From NCBI GenBank assembly GCA_009786675.1, contig WQRP01000001.1:2903-26865 (forward strand): a stretch of DNA of 23,963 nucleotides, given 5' to 3'. A model generated the notes under the pieces. That model saw only the letters and a list, made by a program, of their open reading frames with translations. It made no database searches and was not told the origin of the DNA. Below, one piece after another: positions 6,589-13,007 of the stretch. The DNA comes from Treponema sp. GTDB taxonomy: Bacteria; Spirochaetota; Spirochaetia; Treponematales; Breznakiellaceae. The translations under genes and the position numbers were made by a program. Each line of letters begins with the position of its first letter. Position 1 is the stretch's first letter.

Positions 6589-7024
6589 GAAAGCCTGCTC
6601 CTCGCCGGAGGAAACGGCGATCCTTGGGGAGCGTCTCGCGCGCGCCCTGGGGCCGGGATCGGTGGTCGCCCTTTACGGCGGCCTGGGGTCGGGCAAGACC
6701 TGTTTCGCCAAGGGCATTGCCAGGGGGCTTGGCGTCGAGGAAACCGTTACCAGCCCCACGTACACGATAATCCGCGAGTACGACGGCCGGGCAACCCCCC
6801 TGTACCACATCGACGCGTACCGTCTGGACGGGGACGGGGATTTTGAGGACACCGGGGCGGGGGAATTTATGGGCGGGGCGGGAATTACCGTAATAGAGTG
6901 GAGCGAGCGCATTCCCCGGTCCATTCCTGGAGACGCCATAACCGTGGAAATCGACGTCACAGGCCCGCAAAGCCGCGTCCTTCGCATCCGCGGGCCGGAA
7001 GCCCTGCTAAACGCCATTGGGTGA
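6581..7024 (+). CDS. tsaE: TsaE, tRNA t6A biosynthesis ATPase (probable CTG start)
   Basis: TsaE is the ATPase that powers the TsaB-TsaD-TsaE complex making N6-threonylcarbamoyladenosine at A37 of ANN-decoding tRNAs. The Walker A loop GGLGSGKT, the switch segment SPTYTIIREY, LYHIDAYRL and the late VIEWSERI are all in family order. From CTG 6581 the protein has 147 residues, the usual family length. The only ATG/GTG start in the frame is GTG 6662, which would begin five residues before the Walker A region and remove the first helix. The frame opens at 6542 (TGA at 6539-6541) and contains no ATG, GTG or TTG before 6662. CTG 6581, giving (M)TEKACSSPEETAILGERL, fits the family N-terminus and is chosen with moderate confidence. 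The gene overlaps the previous one by 8 nt; tsaB follows 6 nt after the stop. Confidence 0.88.
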   Translation: MTEKACSSPEETAILGERLARALGPGSVVALYGGLGSGKTCFAKGIARGLGVEETVTSPTYTIIREYDGRATPLYHIDAYRLDGDGDFEDTGAGEFMGGAGITVIEWSERIPRSIPGDAITVEIDVTGPQSRVLRIRGPEALLNAIG

Positions 7025-7030
7025 GCCGGC

Positions 7031-7771
7031 ATGAACCTTGTAGCCATCGACACAGCCACCGAAAAATTCTCGGTCGCCCTTGCGACGACCCTTGGGGGCC
7101 GCTGGCTTTTCGAGGCCGACGCCGGAACTCGCCATTCGGAGCTTGTCATGGAATGCGTGGACATACTGGCGCGCAAGGCCGCGATAAGCCCCGGGGATCT
7201 GAACGGGGTGCTGTGCATGGGCGGCCCCGGATCCTTTACCGGCCTACGCATCGGCTTTTCCCTGGCCAAGGGCCTGGCCCTTTCCCTGGGCATTCCCTTC
7301 GCGCCAATCCCCACCCTGGACTGCCTGGCCCGGCCGCTTTCGGCGTGGCCGGGCGTCGTGGTTCCGGTCATAGACGCGAAAAAAAGGGCCTTCTTCTGCG
7401 CCCCCTACCGCGCGGGCAAACGAATCGGCCCCGACATGGACGCGCCGCCCGGGGAAATAGCCCTGGCGCTCGCCGGGCGCCTTTCGCCCCGGACGGAAAC
7501 AGGGGATCCGGAACGGATCCTGCTTTTCGGCCCCGGGGCCGAAAAACTTTACCGGGAGCTTGGGCTTCTGGCGGACGAAGATCCGGGGATAGCCGGGGCA
7601 ATGGCCGCCGTCAGGCACGGAAAAGGGGTGCGCCCGGGCAACGCCGAGGCGCTTCTGGAAATAGCGCTGGAAACGGGGGTTTTCGCCGACGGCGGTTCCG
7701 GAAACCGCGACAGCCTTTTCGCCGGGCCAGAGTACATCCGGAAAAGCGACGCGGAGCTCAACCTTTCCTAA
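7031..7771 (+). CDS. tsaB: TsaB, tRNA t6A biosynthesis scaffold
   Basis: A 246-residue ASKHA-fold protein that partners with TsaD and TsaE in t6A synthesis. The N-terminus MNLVAIDTATEKFSVAL and the motif GGPGSFTGLRIGFSLAKGLA (about 63-83) are diagnostic; PVIDAKKRAFFCAPY continues the family pattern. The length is typical (230-250). It lacks the metal-binding histidines of TsaD, as expected. The start ATG is 6 nt after the tsaE stop, with only a weak ribosome site, so it probably relies on coupling. Its stop codon overlaps that of the convergent smpB gene in the shared tetranucleotide CTAA (7768-7771), leaving no room for a terminator between them. No tsaD or tsaC is present in the window. Confidence 0.95.
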   Translation: MNLVAIDTATEKFSVALATTLGGRWLFEADAGTRHSELVMECVDILARKAAISPGDLNGVLCMGGPGSFTGLRIGFSLAKGLALSLGIPFAPIPTLDCLARPLSAWPGVVVPVIDAKKRAFFCAPYRAGKRIGPDMDAPPGEIALALAGRLSPRTETGDPERILLFGPGAEKLYRELGLLADEDPGIAGAMAAVRHGKGVRPGNAEALLEIALETGVFADGGSGNRDSLFAGPEYIRKSDAELNLS

Positions 7772-8223
7772 CGGTCCCTAATCTCCCGCTGCGCCTCCCT
7801 GTGCAGGTCGCGTTCCCGTATGTCCGATCGTTTGTCGTAGGACTTTTTCCCCTTGCACAGCCCGAGCTCGACCTTTACCCTGCCCTTCTTGAAGTAAAAC
7901 GACAGTGGGATAAGCGTGAAGCCCTTTTCCTCGACCTTGCGGGTTATGCGCTTGATTTCGTCTCGGTGCAGAAGAAGGCGCTTCCTGCGGTCGGGGTCGT
8001 GGTTGAACACCGAGGAAAACGGGTTTTCCGACACGTGCAGGGAACGAAGCCAGACCTGGCCGGACACCACCTCGGCCCAGGCGTCGGGGAACGATATTTT
8101 CCCGTCGCGGAAGGACTTTACCTCGGTGCCCAAAAGCTCGATGCCGCACTCGTAGCTGTCGTCCACGGAGTAGTCGTGCCGCGCCTTTCGGTTCACGGCG
8201 ATTATTTTTACGCCCTCGGCCAT
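7768..8223 (-). CDS. smpB: SmpB, tmRNA-binding protein
   Basis: A 151-residue SsrA-binding protein needed for trans-translation rescue of stalled ribosomes. It shows the family sequence from IIAVNRKARHDYSVDDSYECGIELLGTEVKS through GKISFPDAW to the basic C-terminal tail beginning KGKKSYDKRSDI, which inserts into the ribosomal decoding centre. Length is standard. The ATG (8221-8223, minus strand) directly abuts the TAA stop of the upstream gene (8224-8226) with no spacer, so translation is probably re-initiated from it. The upstream gene's own promoter is likely to serve both. The tmRNA gene itself is not in the window. Confidence 0.97.
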   Translation of the reverse strand: MAEGVKIIAVNRKARHDYSVDDSYECGIELLGTEVKSFRDGKISFPDAWAEVVSGQVWLRSLHVSENPFSSVFNHDPDRRKRLLLHRDEIKRITRKVEEKGFTLIPLSFYFKKGRVKVELGLCKGKKSYDKRSDIRERDLHREAQREIRDR

Positions 8224-9756
8224 TTAGCGCTCCAGCGCCTTTCTGGCTATGACCGGGCGGAAGGAGACGAAGGGCGAGGCGGTCGCCGGGGGCAGGAAGG
8301 CCCTTGTCTCGACGTTGGTTACCCCGGCGGCGTTAAGCCAGGAACCGCCGCGCACCGGGCGCTCGGGAGACCCGACCGCGTCTATGGCACCGGGCGGCGC
8401 GGCAAAGAAAGGAAGGGGCGAGTACGGGTCGGCGCACCATTCCCAGGAACCGTTGTTCGGCACGAAAACGCCGCCAAAGTTGTCCCACAGGCGCGCGGAC
8501 TTCGCGGCGAACTCCCATTCGGCCTCCGTGGGAAGCCGTACCTCCCAGCCATAAAGCGCGTCGGGAAGCATGGAACTAAGCCACTCGCAGAAGGCCCTGG
8601 CCGCGAACCAGGAAACCGCGTTGACGCCCGCCCCCGTCCAGCCGCCGCCCGGCGAGAGAACCCCGAAGTCGGCAAGGTAATCGCCGGCGGCAAGCCCTTC
8701 CCTTTCCAGCTCCTCCAGGTTGTCGCGGGACCACCGGGGATTCGCGTCCAGAAAGTCGGCGAAGACGGACGGGGGAACCTGCGAGGCGGAAACCAGGAAG
8801 GATTCCACCGGAACCAGGTGTGGAAACGGCTCCCCCCGCGCCAGGGTGCCGCCGCCAAGCCCGGTGAACAAAAGCCCGCCCACGCGAACCTGCCCCAGGG
8901 GAAGGCCGACGTCCCACGGGGACACCGTTGCGGGATTTGGGGCCAGGGATTCGGCGGCCACGGTTTCGGCCAAACCGGCAAGCTGCCGCCGGTACCATTC
9001 CGAGGAAACCAGCACGGATGCCGAGGCCGGGGGAAGAAGCTCGGCAAGCCAGAGGGCGCCGGCGGGGTTGTCCGCAAGGAAGGCGGCCATCTCCGAAACC
9101 GAGCGGGCAAGACCCAGGGGGGAAGGCGCTCCGTCGGCAAGCGTTTTGGCCCGGACAAGGTCGCGAAGCGCGGCGCGGGTAACGGCGAACCTGGCCGAGG
9201 CGGCCAGTATCCCGGTTGCCTCCGCGCCCCCCGCCTCGGGGCCGATGCGGTAAACCCCTTCGGAAAGGGTCCTGGGGATCTGCCAGGACCCCGAGGGCTC
9301 GCCGCCAAAGCTCCACTGGGCAAACTCCGATGCGGAAACCGCCAGGGCGGCGACCGGATCCGCCGCTGAAAGCGCCACAAAAAGCCGGTACCGGCGGGGG
9401 AAGAACCTGGAGGCAAACGCGCGGCTTGGGACGACGGTGTCCATAAGCACCGGCTCGAAGCCGGGCAGGACTATCTCCATGTGGCGGCGGCCGGCCGGCA
9501 CGAAGAAGCCGGACGGGGAGGTCCCGGCGTACACGCCGTCAACCCTAAGGGCCGCGCCGGAAGGCTCGCTCGAAAAAACAACCCTTGACCCGGGGTTCCT
9601 GATGCCCGGATGCACCAGGACAAAAAAGAGTATCGCCAACAGGACGGCCGAGTAGACGACGGCAAGATACACCCCGGGACGCAGGCCGAAAACCGGTTTC
9701 AGCCGAACCTTGTCCTCGGGCTCGAAATCCGCCCCGGAAGCCTTTTTTTCCCGCAT
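8224..9756 (-). CDS. Membrane-anchored PEGA / SUMF1-like (FGE-sulfatase) domain protein
   Basis: A 510-residue protein. A cytoplasmic ~28-residue N-terminus is followed by one membrane helix (about 29-50) and a PEGA domain (about 58-108; FSSEPSGAALRVDGVYAGTSP is the usual PEGA pattern). An Ala-rich linker region follows, and then a C-terminal SUMF1-like C-type-lectin fold (about 300-505). Its hallmarks are VNAVSWFAARAFCEWL, RLPTEAEWEFAA, NNGSWEWCADPY and PVRGGSWLN, with a final FRPVIA. The paired active-site cysteines of true formylglycine-generating enzyme are not visible near the C-terminus, so a binding or structural role outside the cytoplasm is more likely than sulfatase activation. The start has no Shine-Dalgarno; a promoter with perfect TTGACA lies in the recQ end with the -10 only 6 nt upstream. 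smpB abuts its stop. Confidence 0.87.
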   Translation of the reverse strand: MREKKASGADFEPEDKVRLKPVFGLRPGVYLAVVYSAVLLAILFFVLVHPGIRNPGSRVVFSSEPSGAALRVDGVYAGTSPSGFFVPAGRRHMEIVLPGFEPVLMDTVVPSRAFASRFFPRRYRLFVALSAADPVAALAVSASEFAQWSFGGEPSGSWQIPRTLSEGVYRIGPEAGGAEATGILAASARFAVTRAALRDLVRAKTLADGAPSPLGLARSVSEMAAFLADNPAGALWLAELLPPASASVLVSSEWYRRQLAGLAETVAAESLAPNPATVSPWDVGLPLGQVRVGGLLFTGLGGGTLARGEPFPHLVPVESFLVSASQVPPSVFADFLDANPRWSRDNLEELEREGLAAGDYLADFGVLSPGGGWTGAGVNAVSWFAARAFCEWLSSMLPDALYGWEVRLPTEAEWEFAAKSARLWDNFGGVFVPNNGSWEWCADPYSPLPFFAAPPGAIDAVGSPERPVRGGSWLNAAGVTNVETRAFLPPATASPFVSFRPVIARKALER

Positions 9757-9762
9757 AGGGTG

Positions 9763-9791
9763 ATACTATTCGACCGGGGCCATAGTGTCAA
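9763..9791 (-). promoter_or_regulatory. Promoter of PEGA/SUMF1-like gene, leaderless geometry
   Basis: On the minus strand TTGACA (9791-9786) and TAGTAT (9768-9763) are 17 nt apart, and the ATG (9756-9754) begins 6 nt after the -10, i.e. at about +1. The promoter lies in the last codons and stop of recQ. No Shine-Dalgarno precedes the ATG (CACCCT). Confidence 0.65.
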
Positions 9792-11295
9792 TGCGGCGGC
9801 GGGAAACGGAAACCCTGGATTTCCAAAAGACGTTTCCCGACCTAACAAGCCCGCCCGAGCCGAGCAAGTGGTTTATGACCTGTCTCGCCTCGCCTTCCGA
9901 CCAGAAAAAGTTTTCCGTCCGCGACAGGACGCGCGCCGCCTCGCCCGCCGTATAGCGACGCCCGTTCCTGCGGAAAAAATCCAGGACGCTAGCCTCCTCC
10001 CGCAGGACCGGGCTCGCCAGCTTTTCGCAGACGTCGCAGCACGTGCCGGCGGGGCTTTCGCCGTTCGCGCCGTAGCCGAGCATTTCCAGCAGAGCCCGCC
10101 TTCTGCACCGCGCGGTGTCGCGGGCGTAGCCCAAAAGCCCCGTCCCGGCAAGGTCCTCCGGGCCCCACAAAAGGAACGCCCTGGACGAACGGCCGTCGCG
10201 GCCCGCCCTGCCGGATTCCTGCAGGTACGCCTCCACCGAGGGGGGGCAGTCCCTGTGTATCACCGTGCGGACGTCGGCCTTGTCCACGCCCATTCCGTAG
10301 GCGCAGGTGGCGCACAGCACCGCCCGGCCGCTGCCCATGAACCACTTTTCCACGTCGTCCTTTTCGTCCCTGGACAGGCCGGCATGGTAGAACCTGACCT
10401 GCCCGTGCCAGTCCGCGCCCATCTCGCGCAGGCTTGTCCCAAGGTAGCGGGAAAGCCTTTCCGCGCCGCGCCTGGACGAGCAGAACACGATGGCGGGGCG
10501 GCCGTTCCCCAGAAGCAGATCCCTTACCGCCATGTCCCTTACGACGCAGCCCTTGGCAAAGTACGAGATGTTCGCGCGGTCGGGGTTTCCAACGACAAGG
10601 CGGGCCTCCCCTCCGCCGAAAACGTGCGTTTTTATTTTTTCCAGGACGGAGGTCCCCGCCGTCGCCGTAAAGGCCGTCACCAGGGGCGCGCCGGTGTTTC
10701 TTACGATGGAGCCAATCCCAAGGTACGAGGGCCTGAAGCTTTCGCCCCACTCGCCGACGCAGTGGGCCTCGTCGACCACGATATGGGCGATTTTCGTCCC
10801 CCGGATTTTGCCGGGGGCAAGGCGGCCCATTACCCCCGGCGTAAGCAGGATCTCGGGGTTGGCGATGACGAATTTGCTTTCGCCGGATTCCAGCTTTCGC
10901 CAGACCTCGTCCCGCTCCCCTTTCGTCTGCCCGCCGCGCAGGACCACCGGGGCAAACCCCCTTTCGTCCAGGCGGCGCCTCTGGTCGGCCATAAGGGACA
11001 GGATGGGGTAAACGACCAGGGTTATCCCCTCGATAAGCATCGCGGGAAGCTGGAAGCACAGGGACTTGCCCGCGCCGGTGGGAAGGACCACGATCTGCCT
11101 GCCCCCCTCCGGAGAAATTCCGGATAGGGCGGGAAGGGCTTCCTCCCTGGAGCCGTCCGGCCAGGCAATCGCGAGGCCCGCGGCCCTGGCGGCCTCCAGG
11201 ACGTTCGCCACCACCAGGCGCTGGTAGGGGAACAGGTACGGGACGCCAAACAGCCGGCTCGCGGCGTGGTTAAGGGAATCGGTTTCTTCGTGCAT
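9766..11295 (-). CDS. recQ: RecQ-family ATP-dependent DNA helicase
   Basis: A superfamily 2, 3'-5' helicase of 509 residues. Visible motifs are Walker A PTGAGKS (72-78), DEAH (175-178), TAFTAT (207-212), the motif IV region IVFCSSRRGAERL, and motif VI QESGRAGRDGR (359-369). The zinc-binding cysteines are Cys397, Cys419/420 and Cys423, followed by a winged-helix-like segment (about 430-490). No HRDC domain follows, so it is a short RecQ. Between the FPYQ element and Walker A there is an extra ~25-residue loop (about 42-67) compared with E. coli RecQ. The frame is open to 11391, but the ATG at 11295 has GGAGG (11310-11306) 10 nt upstream and begins a sensible N-terminus. A promoter for the next minus-strand gene lies in its 3' end. 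Confidence 0.93.
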   Translation of the reverse strand: MHEETDSLNHAASRLFGVPYLFPYQRLVVANVLEAARAAGLAIAWPDGSREEALPALSGISPEGGRQIVVLPTGAGKSLCFQLPAMLIEGITLVVYPILSLMADQRRRLDERGFAPVVLRGGQTKGERDEVWRKLESGESKFVIANPEILLTPGVMGRLAPGKIRGTKIAHIVVDEAHCVGEWGESFRPSYLGIGSIVRNTGAPLVTAFTATAGTSVLEKIKTHVFGGGEARLVVGNPDRANISYFAKGCVVRDMAVRDLLLGNGRPAIVFCSSRRGAERLSRYLGTSLREMGADWHGQVRFYHAGLSRDEKDDVEKWFMGSGRAVLCATCAYGMGVDKADVRTVIHRDCPPSVEAYLQESGRAGRDGRSSRAFLLWGPEDLAGTGLLGYARDTARCRRRALLEMLGYGANGESPAGTCCDVCEKLASPVLREEASVLDFFRRNGRRYTAGEAARVLSRTENFFWSEGEARQVINHLLGSGGLVRSGNVFWKSRVSVSRRRIDTMAPVE

Positions 11296-11312
11296 CTTGC
11301 TTTTGCCTCCAT

Positions 11313-11326
11313 GCCTTATATAAGGC
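11313..11326. promoter_or_regulatory. 14-bp perfect palindrome in recQ leader
   Basis: GCCTTATATAAGGC is a perfect 14-bp palindrome lying just upstream of the recQ Shine-Dalgarno. Its TATATA core could be the recQ -10, although no good -35 is correctly spaced. Its form suggests a dimeric repressor operator; the binding factor is unknown. Confidence 0.4.
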
Positions 11327-11356
11327 GCGAAAACGCGGTTTTGCTTTGGCCCGCAC

Positions 11357-11385
11357 TTGACAACCGGGCATTGCCAGAAAATAAT
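11357..11385 (+). promoter_or_regulatory. Promoter of NlpC/P60 gene, leaderless geometry
   Basis: TTGACA (11357-11362), a 17-nt spacer and AATAAT (11380-11385) are followed after 5 nt by the ATG at 11391. No Shine-Dalgarno is present. Transcription starting ~6-7 nt after the -10 would begin at or next to the A of ATG. Confidence 0.65.
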
Positions 11386-11390
11386 GAACA

Positions 11391-12488
11391 ATGGCGCGAA
11401 AAAAGCACATTTTTACTGTCCTTCTGGCGGCGTTCGCCTTTTGCGCCACGGGCGCAGGCGCGGCGCCGCTGCAGCACGGCTTTAGCCTTGCCCCTTCCTC
11501 GTCGGCGTCCCCGGCGGAAAGGGACGGCGCGTTCGTCCGGGCCCGCGAGCGCCTGGTCGCCGTCGCCAGGGGATACGAGGGCACCCCCTACCTGTTCGGG
11601 GGCACGACAAGAAGGGGCATGGACTGCTCGGGATTCGTGTACCGTAGCTTCCGCAGCGCCCTGGGGGTATCCGTGCCCCGCACCAGCGAGAGCATGTTCC
11701 TATGGACGGAAAGAATCGCGCGGCACGATCTGCAGCCCGGCGACCTCGTGTTTTTCAGGACCGGCGCGACCGCCAGAATCACCCACGTTGGCATTTACAC
11801 CGGAACCGGGGTCTTTATCCATTCCGCCTCGGCGGGGCGGGTCACGGGGGTAATCCATTCCAGGATGGACGAGCCGTACTGGACCCGCACCTACGCCGGC
11901 GCGGGAAGGGCCCTGCCCGGGGTGGCCAGCATCGAGGCGGTCCCGGCCGCGGACGGGACCGAAGGCACCAGGCGCTTTTTCTTTAGGCGAAGGGCCTCGG
12001 GCGAAGGCCGCACCCTGGTCGGCTTCGCCGTCGCGCCCACATGGAACACGCTGCTCCCCGAAAACGACGCCTTTCGCGGCATGGCCGGGCAGATCCGGAT
12101 CGGAAGGGTCCTCGGGCAGTCGGCGATCCTGGGACTGGAGCTTAGGCCGGAATGGGACAGGATGCTCGGGGTTTTCCGCGTGCCGCTCACCCTATCCTGG
12201 GGCATGAGCGACAGGGTGCGCCTGTTCGCGGGGCCGGCCCTGAGTTTCGGCGACGCGGCCCTAAACGTCGGCGGCACCTCGCGGCCGTACACCGGGGGGA
12301 CAAGCTGGTTCGGCACGGCGGGCGTAACATTCGCGCCGTTCGCGATCGGGATTGCGGGAACCGAGGTTTCGCCCTACGCGGAGCTTGCCTGGCAGTCCTT
12401 CTCCGGGCAGGACGCCGGCGTTCTCGCCGACATTGCGGCCGGGACTCGCTTTTCCACCGGCCTGCGTTTTACGTGGCGAAGGAGGTAG
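11391..12488 (+). CDS. Exported NlpC/P60 cysteine peptidase with C-terminal beta-rich domain
   Basis: A 365-residue secreted protein. A signal peptide (about 1-25: MARKK, hydrophobic core FTVLLAAFAF, Ala-rich cleavage site GAGAA) is followed by an NlpC/P60 domain (about 50-175) that should cut peptidoglycan stem peptides. The catalytic residues are visible: Cys79 in MDCSGF, His132 in THVGIYTG and a third polar residue, His144. After residue ~205 comes a ~160-residue region of alternating hydrophobic/polar strands rich in Gly and aromatics (GLELRPEW, VPLTLSWGM, RVRLFAGPALSFGD, TRFSTGLRFTW). It looks like an eight-stranded outer-membrane barrel or similar beta domain, with an aromatic near the C-terminus. 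This would tether the peptidase to the outer membrane. The alkyltransferase gene follows after 3 nt. The start has no ribosome site and appears leaderless. Confidence 0.88.
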   Translation: MARKKHIFTVLLAAFAFCATGAGAAPLQHGFSLAPSSSASPAERDGAFVRARERLVAVARGYEGTPYLFGGTTRRGMDCSGFVYRSFRSALGVSVPRTSESMFLWTERIARHDLQPGDLVFFRTGATARITHVGIYTGTGVFIHSASAGRVTGVIHSRMDEPYWTRTYAGAGRALPGVASIEAVPAADGTEGTRRFFFRRRASGEGRTLVGFAVAPTWNTLLPENDAFRGMAGQIRIGRVLGQSAILGLELRPEWDRMLGVFRVPLTLSWGMSDRVRLFAGPALSFGDAALNVGGTSRPYTGGTSWFGTAGVTFAPFAIGIAGTEVSPYAELAWQSFSGQDAGVLADIAAGTRFSTGLRFTWRRR

Positions 12489-12491
12489 CAT

Positions 12492-13007
12492 GTGAAAAAC
12501 GTTTTTTACTACCGGCTTGACGGGGGCGTGGCCATCGGCATAGCGGAAGAGGGCGACGCCATCACGGAACTGTTTTTCGAACACCATGTCCCCGCCAGCT
12601 TCTCGAAAGCCGAAAGCCGGAAGCTGGAAACCCCCCTGATAAAGGAGGCGGCCCTTCAGGTAAGGAACTACCTTTCGGGCGGGCTGAGGGACTTTTCCCT
12701 GCCGCTGGCCCTGCGCGGGACGGACTTCCAGGTGGCCGCGTGGAAGGCGCTGCAGACCATACCCTACGGCGAAACCCGTTCGTACAAGGACATGGCCGGG
12801 CAAATAGGCAGGCCCAAGGCGGTAAGGGCGGTGGGCATGGCGAACAACCGCAACCCCGTCTCGATAATAGTCCCCTGCCATCGCGTGATAGGCCACGACG
12901 GATCCCTGGTCGGCTACGGCGGCGGCCTGCCCCTTAAGCGGCGACTGCTGGATCTCGAAAGGGGCGCTACCCGCGCTGGGCGACAAGCAGGAAAAGCGAG
13001 CAGATAA
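12492..13007 (+). CDS. ogt: O6-alkylguanine-DNA alkyltransferase (methylated-DNA-protein-cysteine methyltransferase)
   Basis: A 171-residue suicide repair protein that moves alkyl groups from O6-alkylguanine to its own cysteine. The active site IVPCHRVIG (acceptor Cys129) is intact. The helix-turn-helix region TDFQVAAWKALQTIPYGETRSY and the Asn hinge/arginine finger area GRPKAVRAVGMANNRNP are in order. Start is GTG 12492, 6 nt after GGAGG (12481-12485), which lies in the end of the NlpC gene. An out-of-frame ATG at 12490 followed at once by TGA overlaps this start codon. The last 41 nt (from 12967) overlap the convergent membrane-protein gene; the residues beyond RLLDLERGA there are extra to the family core. 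Symbol chosen for the Ogt/MGMT type; no AdaA-like domain is present. Confidence 0.93.
   Translation: MKNVFYYRLDGGVAIGIAEEGDAITELFFEHHVPASFSKAESRKLETPLIKEAALQVRNYLSGGLRDFSLPLALRGTDFQVAAWKALQTIPYGETRSYKDMAGQIGRPKAVRAVGMANNRNPVSIIVPCHRVIGHDGSLVGYGGGLPLKRRLLDLERGATRAGRQAGKASR

Noticed and set aside
6898..9369. Open frame of 823 codons on the plus strand
   Set aside because: It runs out of frame through tsaE and tsaB and antisense to smpB and the PEGA/SUMF1-like gene, all of which have clear family motifs. Its product is a low-complexity Arg/Gly/Pro string, typical of a GC-rich shadow.
12492..13007. Ada-type bifunctional protein
   Set aside because: Only the alkyltransferase domain is present; there is no AraC-like or Cys-rich N-terminal domain.
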